From DASSKK01 sp035690495 (GTDB taxonomy: Bacteria; Actinomycetota; Actinomycetes; Propionibacteriales; Nocardioidaceae), in assembly GCA_035690495.1 (NCBI GenBank), contig DASSKK010000042.1, positions 1 through 24,520 on the forward strand: a stretch of DNA of 24,520 nt, written 5' to 3'. This document shows, one piece after another, positions 14,989 through 22,624 of the stretch; positions within the stretch are counted from its first letter, which is position 1, and each line of letters begins with the position of its first letter. The position numbers and the translations under genes were made by a program. Under the pieces are notes generated by a model. It made no database searches. It was not told the origin of the DNA and was given only the letters and a program-made list of their open reading frames with translations.

Positions 14989-15017
14989 CAACCGGGGGAG
15001 CCCAACCGGGGGAACCC
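14989..15017. repeat. Duplicated copies of the tRNA-Asn 3' end
   Basis: CAACCGGGGGAGCC (14989-15002) repeats exactly the 14 bases at 14400-14413 that end the tRNA-like fragment. It is followed in tandem by AACCGGGGGAACCC (15004-15017). The roughly 590 bp of IS debris between 14414 and 14989 are thus flanked by direct repeats of an attachment-like core. This suggests repeated integration or imprecise excision at the same site. Confidence 0.5.
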
Positions 15018-15025
15018 ATGGTTGC

Positions 15026-15316
15026 TCATCGGACCTCTCGACGAGTGGGCGCGCACGTGAGGCGCTGGAGCCGCAGGTCGTCTCTCAAGGCATATGGCAC
15101 GGGGTGGCCGCGCTCGGCCAGGCTCTCGACGTACAGCTCCAGGGCCTCGACGAGCGCCACTCGGGCGGATAGCTCCAGGTGCCTATGGGGCAGTTGTCGC
15201 TCGCGCGCCAAGTCGGCGCGTGCGCTGAGGACTGCGTCCCACAATCCCGCGGGTGCCATGCGGTGCCCCGGAGCGGGCGGAAGGGGCGAAACGACGGGCG
15301 GGACCTGCTCCGGCAT
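15026..15316 (-). CDS. Small conserved-looking hypothetical protein
   Basis: The 96-residue frame reads MPEQVPPVVSPLPPAPG, then WDAVLSARADLARERQ, and VALVEALELYVESLAERGHPVPYALRDDL. The second half predicts two amphipathic helices and resembles small uncharacterised actinomycete proteins that I recall ending in a PVPYALRDEL-type segment. GGAGAGG precedes ATG 15316 at about 9 bases; GTG 15334 is also in frame. No catalytic motif, membrane segment or signal is visible, and I assign no function. It is transcribed away from the DUF1611 gene. Confidence 0.5.
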   Translation of the reverse strand: MPEQVPPVVSPLPPAPGHRMAPAGLWDAVLSARADLARERQLPHRHLELSARVALVEALELYVESLAERGHPVPYALRDDLRLQRLTCAPTRREVR

Positions 15317-15443
15317 GGCGGCCCGCCTCTCCACCGAGTTGATGTCTCCGCATTGAAGGCGCCCTCGTCGGTTGGACCAACACTACGTCCACCGTTCACG
15401 CGATTCGGGATCGCACGATGCACGGCTTTGGTGGTGGGACGGC

Positions 15444-15471
15444 TACACTGGGGATGTTGACAACTTTGTCA
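15444..15471 (+). promoter_or_regulatory. Minus-10 box with palindromic operator
   Basis: TACACT at 15444-15449 fits TANNNT. Just downstream, TGACAA (15458-15463) and TTGTCA (15466-15471) make the palindrome TGACAACTTTGTCA, where transcription would start. A dimeric repressor bound there would block the DUF1611/racemase operon. The palindrome includes the CAACTTTG octamer also found at 14165 and 14176. No clear minus-35 is visible. Confidence 0.45.
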
Positions 15472-15510
15472 GCACTCAGGGCAGATCACTCGTTTGACCG
15501 CTGGGCTTTC

Positions 15511-15553
15511 GGCCCGGCCACGACCGGCGCCTCCTCTGAGACTTTCTCAGGGG
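15511..15553 (+). promoter_or_regulatory. Structured leader hiding the ribosome site
   Basis: Two hairpins can be drawn in the transcript before ATG 15560. The first pairs CTGGGC with GCCCGG around TTTCG (about 15511-15527). The second pairs CCTCTGAGA (15533-15541) with TCTCAGGGG (15545-15553), eight Watson-Crick pairs plus one G-U, around a CTT loop. The second includes the AGGGG ribosome site. It could therefore control translation or act as a small attenuator. No known riboswitch consensus is recognised. Confidence 0.45.
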
Positions 15554-15559
15554 ATATGA

Positions 15560-16738
15560 ATGTCTTCGCCCATTGACGATTTCGCCACTCCCGGCACGCC
15601 CAGGAGCCTTGACAACAACAGCTTTGCAGAGCCGTTCGCGCCGCCGACCGGGGCAACCGCCGTCGTCTACTGCGAGGGCCAGTTCGGGGAGCAGGACGGG
15701 AAGACCGCAAACGGCCTGGTCAGGCACTCGGAGAAGTACGAGATCCTCAGCGTCATTGACAGCAGACGGGCCGGTGGAGACGCGGGGGAGCTCCTCGACG
15801 GCACTCGCAACGGCATCCCCGTGCTGGCCTCTCTGGCCGAGTCGCTGGCCCATGCCGGTCGGGTGCCCGACTACCTGGTCTGCGGTCTCGCACCGGCAGA
15901 CGGCCTCCTCTCCGGTGACCAGCGGATCGTGCTCCTCGACGGCATCGCCCGCGGGATGCACATCATCAACGGGTTGCACGAGTTCCTCAATGACGACGCG
16001 GAGTTCGCCGCTGCCGCTTCGATCGCTGGGGTCACGATCACCGACGTACGACGCCCCAAAGAGAAGCGTGACCTTCACATGTTCTCGGGCCGCATCTTCG
16101 ACGTGACCTGCCCGCGGATCGCCGTCCTCGGCACCGACGGCGCGATCGGTAAGCGCACCACCGCGACCCTGCTCGTCCAGGCGCTCAACGCCCACGGCAT
16201 CAAGGCGGTCATGGTCGGGACAGGACAGACCACGCTGATCCAGGGTGGCAGGTACGGCGTCGCACTGGACGCGCTCGTGCCGCAGTTCTGCTCCGGCGAG
16301 GTCGAGCACCAGGTCGTCGCAGCCTTCGAGGGCGAGGACCCGGACGTGATCGTGGTGGAGGGCCAGGGCGCGCTCAGCCACCCGGCGTACCTGACGTCGG
16401 GCCACATCCTCCGCGGCAGTCGTCCGGCCGGGGTGATCGTGCAGCATGCACCCAAGCGCAGGGTGTTGGGCGACTTCCCGATGATGGCGATGCCGACTGT
16501 GGCGAGTGAGATCGCGCTGATCGAGGCCTTCGCAGATACCAGGGTCATCGGCGTCACCATCAACCACGAACAGATGACTCCCCTCGAGCTCGACGACGCC
16601 ATCGCCGATCATGAGCTGCAGCTCGGGCTCCCCGTGACCGACCCGCTCACCCGTCCCGCCGAGGACCTCGTCGAAATGGTCCTGCGGGCGTTTCCCGAAC
16701 TGGCACCACTGGCCGCCTCACTTTCGACCACTGGGTGA
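15560..16738 (+). CDS. DUF1611 P-loop protein (DgcN-like)
   Basis: The 392-residue protein has an N-terminal Rossmann-like part (VVYCEGQFGEQDGKTANGL, 35-53; SVIDSRRAGGDAGELLDG, 64-81) and a P-loop domain with GTDGAIGKRT (191-200), followed by VMVGTGQTTLIQGG and VIVVEGQGALSHPA. This is the DUF1611 family. Some relatives (DgcN) have been reported to N-acylate D-glutamate in a route that turns D- into L-amino acids. ATG 15560 follows the AGGGG site at 6 bases. The next gene, a PLP racemase, starts inside its stop (GTGA), so the pair is an operon with a shared task on amino-acid stereochemistry. The exact substrate cannot be read from sequence. Confidence 0.85.
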   Translation: MSSPIDDFATPGTPRSLDNNSFAEPFAPPTGATAVVYCEGQFGEQDGKTANGLVRHSEKYEILSVIDSRRAGGDAGELLDGTRNGIPVLASLAESLAHAGRVPDYLVCGLAPADGLLSGDQRIVLLDGIARGMHIINGLHEFLNDDAEFAAAASIAGVTITDVRRPKEKRDLHMFSGRIFDVTCPRIAVLGTDGAIGKRTTATLLVQALNAHGIKAVMVGTGQTTLIQGGRYGVALDALVPQFCSGEVEHQVVAAFEGEDPDVIVVEGQGALSHPAYLTSGHILRGSRPAGVIVQHAPKRRVLGDFPMMAMPTVASEIALIEAFADTRVIGVTINHEQMTPLELDDAIADHELQLGLPVTDPLTRPAEDLVEMVLRAFPELAPLAASLSTTG

Positions 16739-18012
16739 CGACTCCGCGCATCGACATCGAACTCGACAAGATCGAGCACAACACCCGCGTCCTGGTGGAC
16801 CGGATGGCTGCTCGTGGTATCGAGGTCACCGGTGTCACCAAGGCCACTTTGGGCTCCCCGGGGGTCGGTGCCGCGATGCTCCGCGGCGGTGCGATCGGCC
16901 TGGGCGACTCCCGGGTACAGAATCTTGCTCGCCTGGCCGAGCTGGACGGATCAGCATCGCGCATGTTGATCCGTTCTCCCCAGCTCAGCCAGGCGAGACA
17001 AGTCGTCGCGACGGCAACCGCCAGCCTCAACACCGAGGCGGCAGTCATCGACGCACTCAATGTCGCCGCGGCCGAGTCTGGACGCCGCCACGCAGTGATC
17101 CTGATGGTCGAACTCGGCGACCTGCGGGAGGGGATCCGCGTCGAGGATGTGGATGCGGCGGTCGGCGTGGTCCTCGGGTCGGCGTCGCTCAGCCTTGTCG
17201 GCCTCGGCGCCAACCTTGCGTGCCAGAACGGCGTTGTCCCGGACGACGCGAACATGGGAGCCCTCACCAGGTTGGTCGAGAAGGTCGAGGCCGCGCACCG
17301 CATCGGCCTCGCCGTGGTCTCCGGCGGCAACTCCGCGAACCTGGAGTGGGCGACGACGACCGATCACCTGGGCAGAGTCAACCAGCTCCGGATGGGTGAG
17401 GCGATCCTGCTCGGCACCGAGCCACTTCACCGCACACCGGTTCCAGGCCTCCACACCGACGCGTTCACCCTCACCGCAGAGGTGATCGAGGTGTCCGACA
17501 AGCCCGACCGGCCCTGGGGCACCCGGGCACAGACCGCCTTCGGCGAGACGTCGGAGCGGGCAGGCCGAGCAACAGGGACTGGGACCATCCGCCAGGCGAT
17601 CGTCGCCCTCGGCCGCCAGGACGTCGACATCGACGGGCTCATCGCACCGGTCGGGATCATGATACTCGGGATGAGCAGTGACCACCTCGTCCTCAACGTC
17701 GGCGACGGTCCCGTCAGCGTCGGCGACGAGGTCAGTTTCGGCGTCGCCTACGGAGCACTCGTCCGTGCCATGACATCGCCGTTCGTCACCAAGATGGAGC
17801 GGGTTGGCCCGTCGCCCTCTCGCTCAGCTCCATACGTCGGTTCGCGGTCCCTGCCTGCGAACTTCGGTGTAGCGGTGGGGCTGGCCGGTCAGCAGTCGTT
17901 CGGGTTGGCGGCGGATCGCATGGTTGAGGAACGCCGTCACGTAGGCGCCGGTGATCGACAGGTCGCGGCGGCCGTTGATGCCGCGGAGCTGGACGAGCAG
18001 ACGCAGCCTTGA
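16735..18012 (+). CDS. PLP-dependent amino-acid racemase (alanine/ornithine racemase fold)
   Basis: The N-terminal barrel begins RIDIELDKIEHNTRVL and has the PLP lysine at 36 in VTGVTKATLG. GLGDSRVQNLARL, LMVELGDLREGI and VVSGGNSANLEW follow as in the ornithine racemase subgroup. A C-terminal beta domain ends near SFGVAYGALVRAMTSPFVTKM (about residues 330-357). The remaining 68 residues are unusual: they have no relation to the family, are low in hydrophobic core pattern, and lie antisense to a hydrolase remnant. The natural stop was probably lost by a rearrangement around 17806-17825 and the frame now runs on into foreign DNA. The catalytic domain itself appears complete, so activity is possible. 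Confidence 0.85.
   Translation: MTTPRIDIELDKIEHNTRVLVDRMAARGIEVTGVTKATLGSPGVGAAMLRGGAIGLGDSRVQNLARLAELDGSASRMLIRSPQLSQARQVVATATASLNTEAAVIDALNVAAAESGRRHAVILMVELGDLREGIRVEDVDAAVGVVLGSASLSLVGLGANLACQNGVVPDDANMGALTRLVEKVEAAHRIGLAVVSGGNSANLEWATTTDHLGRVNQLRMGEAILLGTEPLHRTPVPGLHTDAFTLTAEVIEVSDKPDRPWGTRAQTAFGETSERAGRATGTGTIRQAIVALGRQDVDIDGLIAPVGIMILGMSSDHLVLNVGDGPVSVGDEVSFGVAYGALVRAMTSPFVTKMERVGPSPSRSAPYVGSRSLPANFGVAVGLAGQQSFGLAADRMVEERRHVGAGDRQVAAAVDAAELDEQTQP
17824..18009 (-). pseudogene. C-terminal stub of an alpha/beta hydrolase
   Basis: The minus-strand frame reads INGRRDLSITGAYVTAFL, then NHAIRRQPERLLTG and RYTEVR. This is the helix and tail typical of the C-terminus of actinobacterial alpha/beta hydrolases (SITxAYVTAFFDxxLRGxPxPLL as I recall it). 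The catalytic serine and the rest of the protein are missing. It lies directly after the metallo-beta-lactamase-fold gene on the same strand, so it may be the broken last gene of that operon. It overlaps the aberrant tail of the racemase. Confidence 0.5.
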
Positions 18013-18076
18013 TGCGCCTCGCCGCTCTCGCCGAACGGGAGTAGTCCGCACCGATTCCGGTCCTTGCACAGCCGAC

Positions 18077-18895
18077 TCAGCCGGGGGGACGTTCCCCGCG
18101 CAGTCTTGCGATGTAGCGGTCTGCGGAACGGCGGACCGCGGCTCCGCCGTCGGCGACGACCACCCGGCCCCACCAGCCGCCGTAGACCCGGTCGAAGCGA
18201 AAGTGCTCCACGCGTTCGGCGATAGTCTCGATGGTCGCCTCGTCGAGCGGGATCAGGTTCGGGTAGCTCCACATGAAGCTGACCCAGTCGCGGTCTTGGA
18301 CCACCGTGATCGTGTCTCCGGTCAGCAGCGCGCCGCGGCCGCCGGCGCCGTCCGGCCAGTGTAGGACCGCGGCTCCGTCGAAGTGTCCGCCGATCCTGGC
18401 GAGGGTCAGGCCGGGCAGAGGCTCGGCCTCGTCATCGAAGAGCTCGATGCGCGGGGAGGGCCGTTGGACCCAGTGCCGGTCGGCGCGCGGGATCAGGACC
18501 CGGGCGTCGAAAGCGTCGGCGAAATCGACGTTCGCGGCGTAGAAGTGCGGATGCGACATGCAGATCGCGGCGATGCCGCCGAGCTCGTCGATCCGCCGGT
18601 GTGCGTTCTGGTCGAGCAGCGACACACAGTCCCACAGAACGTTCCCGGCGGGCGTGCGCACCAGCAATGCCCGCTGGCCGATCGCGAAGGACGGCTGGAC
18701 ACCGACGCCGACCAGGTTCGGCTCTTCCTCGCGGAGCACGTTGCTGTGCTCGACGGACAGCTCGGCCGTCGAGGTCCACCGCTGACCATCCCAACCGACG
18801 TACTGTCGTTCGTCGGAGCAGATCGGACAGCCGGCAGGCGGCCGGTCGGTATCGGCGAACTGGACACCGCACGTGGCGCAGATCCAGGCGGTCAT
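18077..18895 (-). CDS. Metallo-beta-lactamase-fold hydrolase with N-terminal zinc ribbon
   Basis: The 272-residue protein begins with a rubredoxin-like knuckle: Cys 6, Cys 9 (CATC), Cys 23 and Cys 26 (CPIC). The MBL domain follows with NVLWDCVSLLD, SHPHFYAA (114-121, histidines 115 and 117), GGHFDGAAVLHW (His 171) and LLTGDT (Asp 194). The standard HxHxDH motif is altered: HPHFYA lacks the aspartate-histidine pair, so one metal site may be missing or differently built. The start ATG 18895 has AAGGAAGG upstream; an in-frame extension to 18922 is less likely. It is the last intact gene of the minus-strand operon after two transporters. The substrate is unknown. Confidence 0.85.
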   Translation of the reverse strand: MTAWICATCGVQFADTDRPPAGCPICSDERQYVGWDGQRWTSTAELSVEHSNVLREEEPNLVGVGVQPSFAIGQRALLVRTPAGNVLWDCVSLLDQNAHRRIDELGGIAAICMSHPHFYAANVDFADAFDARVLIPRADRHWVQRPSPRIELFDDEAEPLPGLTLARIGGHFDGAAVLHWPDGAGGRGALLTGDTITVVQDRDWVSFMWSYPNLIPLDEATIETIAERVEHFRFDRVYGGWWGRVVVADGGAAVRRSADRYIARLRGERPPG

Positions 18896-18922
18896 GCCGC
18901 GCCTTCCTTGTTCTCGGGGCAA

Positions 18923-20194
18923 TCAGAGCCGCTCGTCGCCGCGCAGGCCGCGCAGCACCGGGATGCTGACCAGCAGCGCGGCCGACCCGACGAACCACAT
19001 CGCACCGTAGCCGTGCGTGCCAGGCAGCACAGACCGCATCGCCAGGATCGCGGCGCCGGCCACGATCGGGCCGAGGGTGCCGCCGACCCCCCGACTGAGC
19101 CCGAACAGGCCCGACGCCGCGCCGTGCTTGTCCTCGGGCAGCAGCCGCATCAGCACCGACAGCGGCAGGGTCATCACGGTGGCCGCACCGGCCGACACGA
19201 TCGGGATCAGCACGGCCACCCAGGAGTACTGGATCACCCCGGGGATCCACATCGTGCCGCCGTAGAGCGCCAGCGCGGCGGTCATCAGCCGGATGTGGCC
19301 GAACTTGTCCGCGAGCCAGCCGGACAGCGGCGCCGCGATCGCGATGCCGACGGCCACCAGCGGGAAGATGATCGCGGACACGAACGACGACGGCTTGCCA
19401 AGGCCGGCGGTGAAGAACAGCACGACGAACGCCCGCAGGGCGGCCAGCGCGAAGTTCCACAGGGAGTTCGCGATCACCAGCCGGAGGATCCCCGGCTCGG
19501 TCAGCAGCTGCCGGATGTCGCCGAACGCGCGTCGCTCGTCGCCGCGCCGCTCGACGCGGTCGGCCCTCCGGCGACGCAGCCCGAAGGTGAGGATCCCGGT
19601 CACCGCCACCACCAGCACCGCGGCGATGAAGAACGGCAGACCAGGGGAGACGGTCAACAGCACGCCGCCGCCGATCAGCGCCAGCCCGACCCCGGTCACC
19701 CGGAAGACCCCTTCCGCGCTGCGGGAGCGGCCGCTCTGGTCGGAGGGCACCAGGTCGGGATACAGCGCCCAGTAGGGCGCGAGGTAGGTGTAGTAGCCGA
19801 GATACAGTAGGGTCAGCCCGATCCCGAAGCCCCACAGACCCGCCTTGAGCACTCCGAGTACGCCGACAGCGGTCACCGAGGCGGCGAGCACCGCCGCACC
19901 GGCCAGCAGCCAGCCCAGCCGGCCGGCCACCGTGCGGTGCCGGTCCACCCGCCCGCCGACCAGCAGCGGCACGAAGATCCCGAAGAAGCCCTCGCCGCCG
20001 ATCAGCACGCCGACCATCACCGGCCCGGACACCTTCTCCACGAGCACCGGGACATAGGTGGAGGTCACCGTCACGGCGAACGCGAGGCCGAGCGACGGAA
20101 CCCCGAGCAGGGCCAGCAGCCGTCGCTGGGCCCAGCTCAGCTTGGAGAACGGACGTTCGGCCGATTGAGTCGACTCCGCCTCCGACGTCGCCAC
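18923..20194 (-). CDS. MFS transporter, 12 transmembrane helices
   Basis: The 423-residue protein is strongly hydrophobic, with about twelve membrane spans. The loop between spans 2 and 3 has GGRVDRHRTVAGR (80-92), the major facilitator motif A. The second half repeats it as GWLADKFGHIR. A basic loop (GLRRRRADRVERRGDE) divides the halves. GTG 20194 sits right after the stop of the next gene upstream and has an AGGAGG site at good distance, so the two transporters are co-translated. The distant resemblance is to sugar- and glycoside-cation symporter-like MFS proteins. Direction and cargo cannot be told. Confidence 0.9.
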   Translation of the reverse strand: MATSEAESTQSAERPFSKLSWAQRRLLALLGVPSLGLAFAVTVTSTYVPVLVEKVSGPVMVGVLIGGEGFFGIFVPLLVGGRVDRHRTVAGRLGWLLAGAAVLAASVTAVGVLGVLKAGLWGFGIGLTLLYLGYYTYLAPYWALYPDLVPSDQSGRSRSAEGVFRVTGVGLALIGGGVLLTVSPGLPFFIAAVLVVAVTGILTFGLRRRRADRVERRGDERRAFGDIRQLLTEPGILRLVIANSLWNFALAALRAFVVLFFTAGLGKPSSFVSAIIFPLVAVGIAIAAPLSGWLADKFGHIRLMTAALALYGGTMWIPGVIQYSWVAVLIPIVSAGAATVMTLPLSVLMRLLPEDKHGAASGLFGLSRGVGGTLGPIVAGAAILAMRSVLPGTHGYGAMWFVGSAALLVSIPVLRGLRGDERL

Positions 20195-21757
20195 TCAGAT
20201 CGCCTCCTTGTGCCCGTTCTCGGGTTCGTCGGCTCGGCCGATCTCCTCGTCCGAGGCGATCGCGGTGGCCACGTCGCGCGGATACGTGCGCCGGGCCCAC
20301 ACTACGATCAGCACGCCGGCGATCAGCAGCGGCACGAGCATCACCGAGAACGCGTCCGCCAGGCCGTTCGCTGCCTGCGCGGACACCGGCTGGTGGCTGG
20401 CGCCGGTCGCCGGGCCCGGCGACACGCCGCCCAGCTTGGCCGAGACCCAGCCGAACAACACAGGGGCGACGGCGCCGAGCGCGTAGCGCAGCACGGTCCG
20501 CACCGCCTCCGCGCGCCCCCACAGCCGGGCCGGCATCAGATCCAGGCGGGCCCCGTCCAGCGGCGGGTTCGAGCCGCCGAGCCCGAGCGCGGCGAGGAAG
20601 AACAACGGCGCCGCGAGAAGCAGACTGGTGCTGTTGAGCCCGGGCAGGAAGCACACCGCCGCGACCAGAAACGCCGCGCCGGCGACCACGGGGCGTGCGG
20701 TGAGCCTGCCGCGGCCGAGCAACCGGTCGGCGATCCGTCCGCCGAGTAGCGCGCCGAGGACCGCGCCCACCCCGATCGCGAACAGCACGATGTTGGCCAC
20801 CGACTGCCCCACGTCGTAGCGTCCGCGCAGGAACACCACGGCGAACGTGCGCAGCCCGGAGAAGAAGAAGAAGCCGAGGGCCGAGGCCACGATCAGCACC
20901 CGGTTGGTGCGGATCGACAGGACGTACTTGACCGCCCACCACAGCGGACGACGGGTCGGGTCCTCATGGAGCACCAGCGGATCACGCGGCGAGACGTCGT
21001 GGCGTCTTGTCTCCCGGGTCACCTGGTCGTCGGGCTGCCCGTCTTGGCTCGCGTGCTCGTCCTGGGGCGCGAACGGGTGCGAGGACCCCGCCGGCATCAG
21101 CCGCGAGGAGCCGTCGCGCGCCGGCTCGGGCAGTCGCTGCCAGATCGCCCACGAGAGCACGACGCTCGGCACCGCCAGGACCCAGAACGCGTACCGCCAG
21201 GACAGCGCCGCGGCGATGTCGCCGGACAGCAGCAGGCCGACTCCGGCGCCGATGAGCTCGCCGGAGAGGATGTACCCGTAGATCTGGCCGCGCTCGGCGA
21301 CCGGGAAGTAGTCGCCGATCAGCGAGGCCACCGTTGGGCCCGCGGTAGCGACCACGGCGCCGAGCGCGATGCGGGTGCAGAGCAGGAAGACGTACGTCGG
21401 CGCGAGCCCGCCCAGCGCCATCGCGACCGCCCACGCGAGGATCGCCAGAGACAGCATCTGTGTGCGGTCGACCCGGTCGGTCAGCGCACCCGCGGGCAGC
21501 GTCGCCAGCGCCCCGACCCCGGTCGACACGCTCACCAGCAGGCCGACCTCGGCGTTGCCGATGTTCAGGCTGTGCTCGAGCTGGATCGCGGTCGCTCCGA
21601 TCGTGGCCGCGTCGGCGGACTCCAGCGCGAGCACGCACGCGAGCAGGAACACCACCTTGGCGCGGGCACCACCGCCGAGCCGCTCGGATGCCCGGCGCAG
21701 GACGGCACGCCGCAGGGCGCCCGTGGCGCGCGTGGCCGTCGTGGCGGGGTGCTTCAC
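20195..21757 (-). CDS. MFS transporter with long central hydrophilic insert
   Basis: The 520-residue MFS protein has motif A in PAGALTDRVDRTQML (88-102) and again in GGRIADRLLGRGRL. Between the sixth and seventh spans (about residues 210-270) there is an unusually long polar insert rich in Asp, Gln, His and Arg (PFAPQDEHASQDGQPDDQ). This may be a regulatory or interaction loop. It lies upstream of the second transporter and downstream of the PIG-L gene on the same strand. GTG 21757 lacks a strong ribosome site, so the exact start is less certain. The general pattern fits drug/metabolite or spinster-like MFS carriers, not assignable more closely. Confidence 0.88.
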   Translation of the reverse strand: MKHPATTATRATGALRRAVLRRASERLGGGARAKVVFLLACVLALESADAATIGATAIQLEHSLNIGNAEVGLLVSVSTGVGALATLPAGALTDRVDRTQMLSLAILAWAVAMALGGLAPTYVFLLCTRIALGAVVATAGPTVASLIGDYFPVAERGQIYGYILSGELIGAGVGLLLSGDIAAALSWRYAFWVLAVPSVVLSWAIWQRLPEPARDGSSRLMPAGSSHPFAPQDEHASQDGQPDDQVTRETRRHDVSPRDPLVLHEDPTRRPLWWAVKYVLSIRTNRVLIVASALGFFFFSGLRTFAVVFLRGRYDVGQSVANIVLFAIGVGAVLGALLGGRIADRLLGRGRLTARPVVAGAAFLVAAVCFLPGLNSTSLLLAAPLFFLAALGLGGSNPPLDGARLDLMPARLWGRAEAVRTVLRYALGAVAPVLFGWVSAKLGGVSPGPATGASHQPVSAQAANGLADAFSVMLVPLLIAGVLIVVWARRTYPRDVATAIASDEEIGRADEPENGHKEAI

Positions 21758-21799
21758 CCGACCGCGGTACCCGCCGCGGTGACCTCGGCAAACCCGGGC

Positions 21800-22552
21800 T
21801 CAGCCCCCGAACCGCATCGAGAAGACCTCGAAGCTCACCCCGAGCGTGACCCCGAGCCGGGCTCCGGTCGGTCGCGACATGCCCTCGAGGAACTCCGCAG
21901 GGTCGAAGTGCTCCCAGCCGAGTCCGTCGATGTAGGCCCGGTGCGCCTGCAGCGAAGCCACCCCGGCGTCGAACGTCTCGGTGATGTCGACGCCGTGGCC
22001 GGACCGCGGCGAGCCCGCGGTCCAGACCTCGCGCACCCCGTTCCACGGCTCGAGTGCGTCGAGCTGCTCGGGGAACACCCAGCGGTTGCCGGCGTCGCGC
22101 ACTGCGTCCACGGTGGCCCGGCCGGTGGCGATGTGGTCGGCCTGGTTGAGCGCGGCTCCGCCCCACGAGTCGCGGAAGTTGTTGGTGATCACGATCTCGG
22201 GTCGGTGGCGGCGTACTGCGGCAGCGATCGCGCGCCGCAGCGGGACGCCGTACTCAAGGACGCCATCAGGCAGCCTGAGGAAGTCGACCACGTCGACACC
22301 GACGATCCGCGCCGACTCGACCTGCTCAGCCTCGCGGACCACCCGGCACTCGTCCGGAGGCATCGAGTCGATGCCGGCCTCGCCGCTGGTGACCATGCAG
22401 TAGACGACCTGCTTGCCCTGGCCGGCCCAGCGGGCGACCGCCGCGGCGGCGCCGAACTCCATGTCGTCGGGGTGTGCGACCACGCACAGCGCTCGATCCC
22501 AGTCCTCGGGGACTGCGGCCAGCGGTGGGGGAGGGGGCGGAGTCTCGGTCAT
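21800..22552 (-). CDS. PIG-L/LmbE-family zinc deacetylase
   Basis: The 250-residue protein has the AHPDDME motif (26-32) with zinc ligands His 27 and Asp 30, and a third ligand His 140 in NQADH. Asp 29 is the usual general base. The family removes acetyl groups from N-acetylglucosamine-type substrates, as in mycothiol or glycolipid synthesis, or trims other N-acyl groups. A run of six prolines (5-10) is an odd N-terminal extension. TGGAG precedes ATG 22552. It heads the minus-strand operon with two transporters and the MBL-fold hydrolase, suggesting a tailoring/export or uptake/breakdown set for an acylated compound. Confidence 0.9.
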   Translation of the reverse strand: MTETPPPPPPLAAVPEDWDRALCVVAHPDDMEFGAAAAVARWAGQGKQVVYCMVTSGEAGIDSMPPDECRVVREAEQVESARIVGVDVVDFLRLPDGVLEYGVPLRRAIAAAVRRHRPEIVITNNFRDSWGGAALNQADHIATGRATVDAVRDAGNRWVFPEQLDALEPWNGVREVWTAGSPRSGHGVDITETFDAGVASLQAHRAYIDGLGWEHFDPAEFLEGMSRPTGARLGVTLGVSFEVFSMRFGG

Positions 22553-22624
22553 GGCTCCAGCATGCCAGTGTCGACTCGGCGAACCGATAGGCTCACACGT
22601 CGCGGCAACGCTTTGTGCTGCTGC

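Larger units (their letters stand above)
14014..15025. other. About 1 kb without an intact gene: island end and IS debris
   Basis: This stretch has no convincing intact coding region. It holds short CAACTTTG repeats (14165-14183), a tRNA-Asn 3' fragment (14378-14414), a 9-bp tandem repeat (14420-14453), a 15-bp inverted repeat (14552-14597), a minus-strand transposase remnant (14597-14887) and duplicated tRNA-end repeats (14989-15017). Open frames here are short, low in conserved motifs and mutually overlapping. The composition suits the boundary of an integrated element. Confidence 0.6.

Noticed and set aside
18432..20942. 836-codon minus-strand open frame
   Set aside because: It overlaps the two MFS genes and the MBL gene in another frame, is arginine/glycine-rich and has no family motif; it is a shadow of GC-rich coding.
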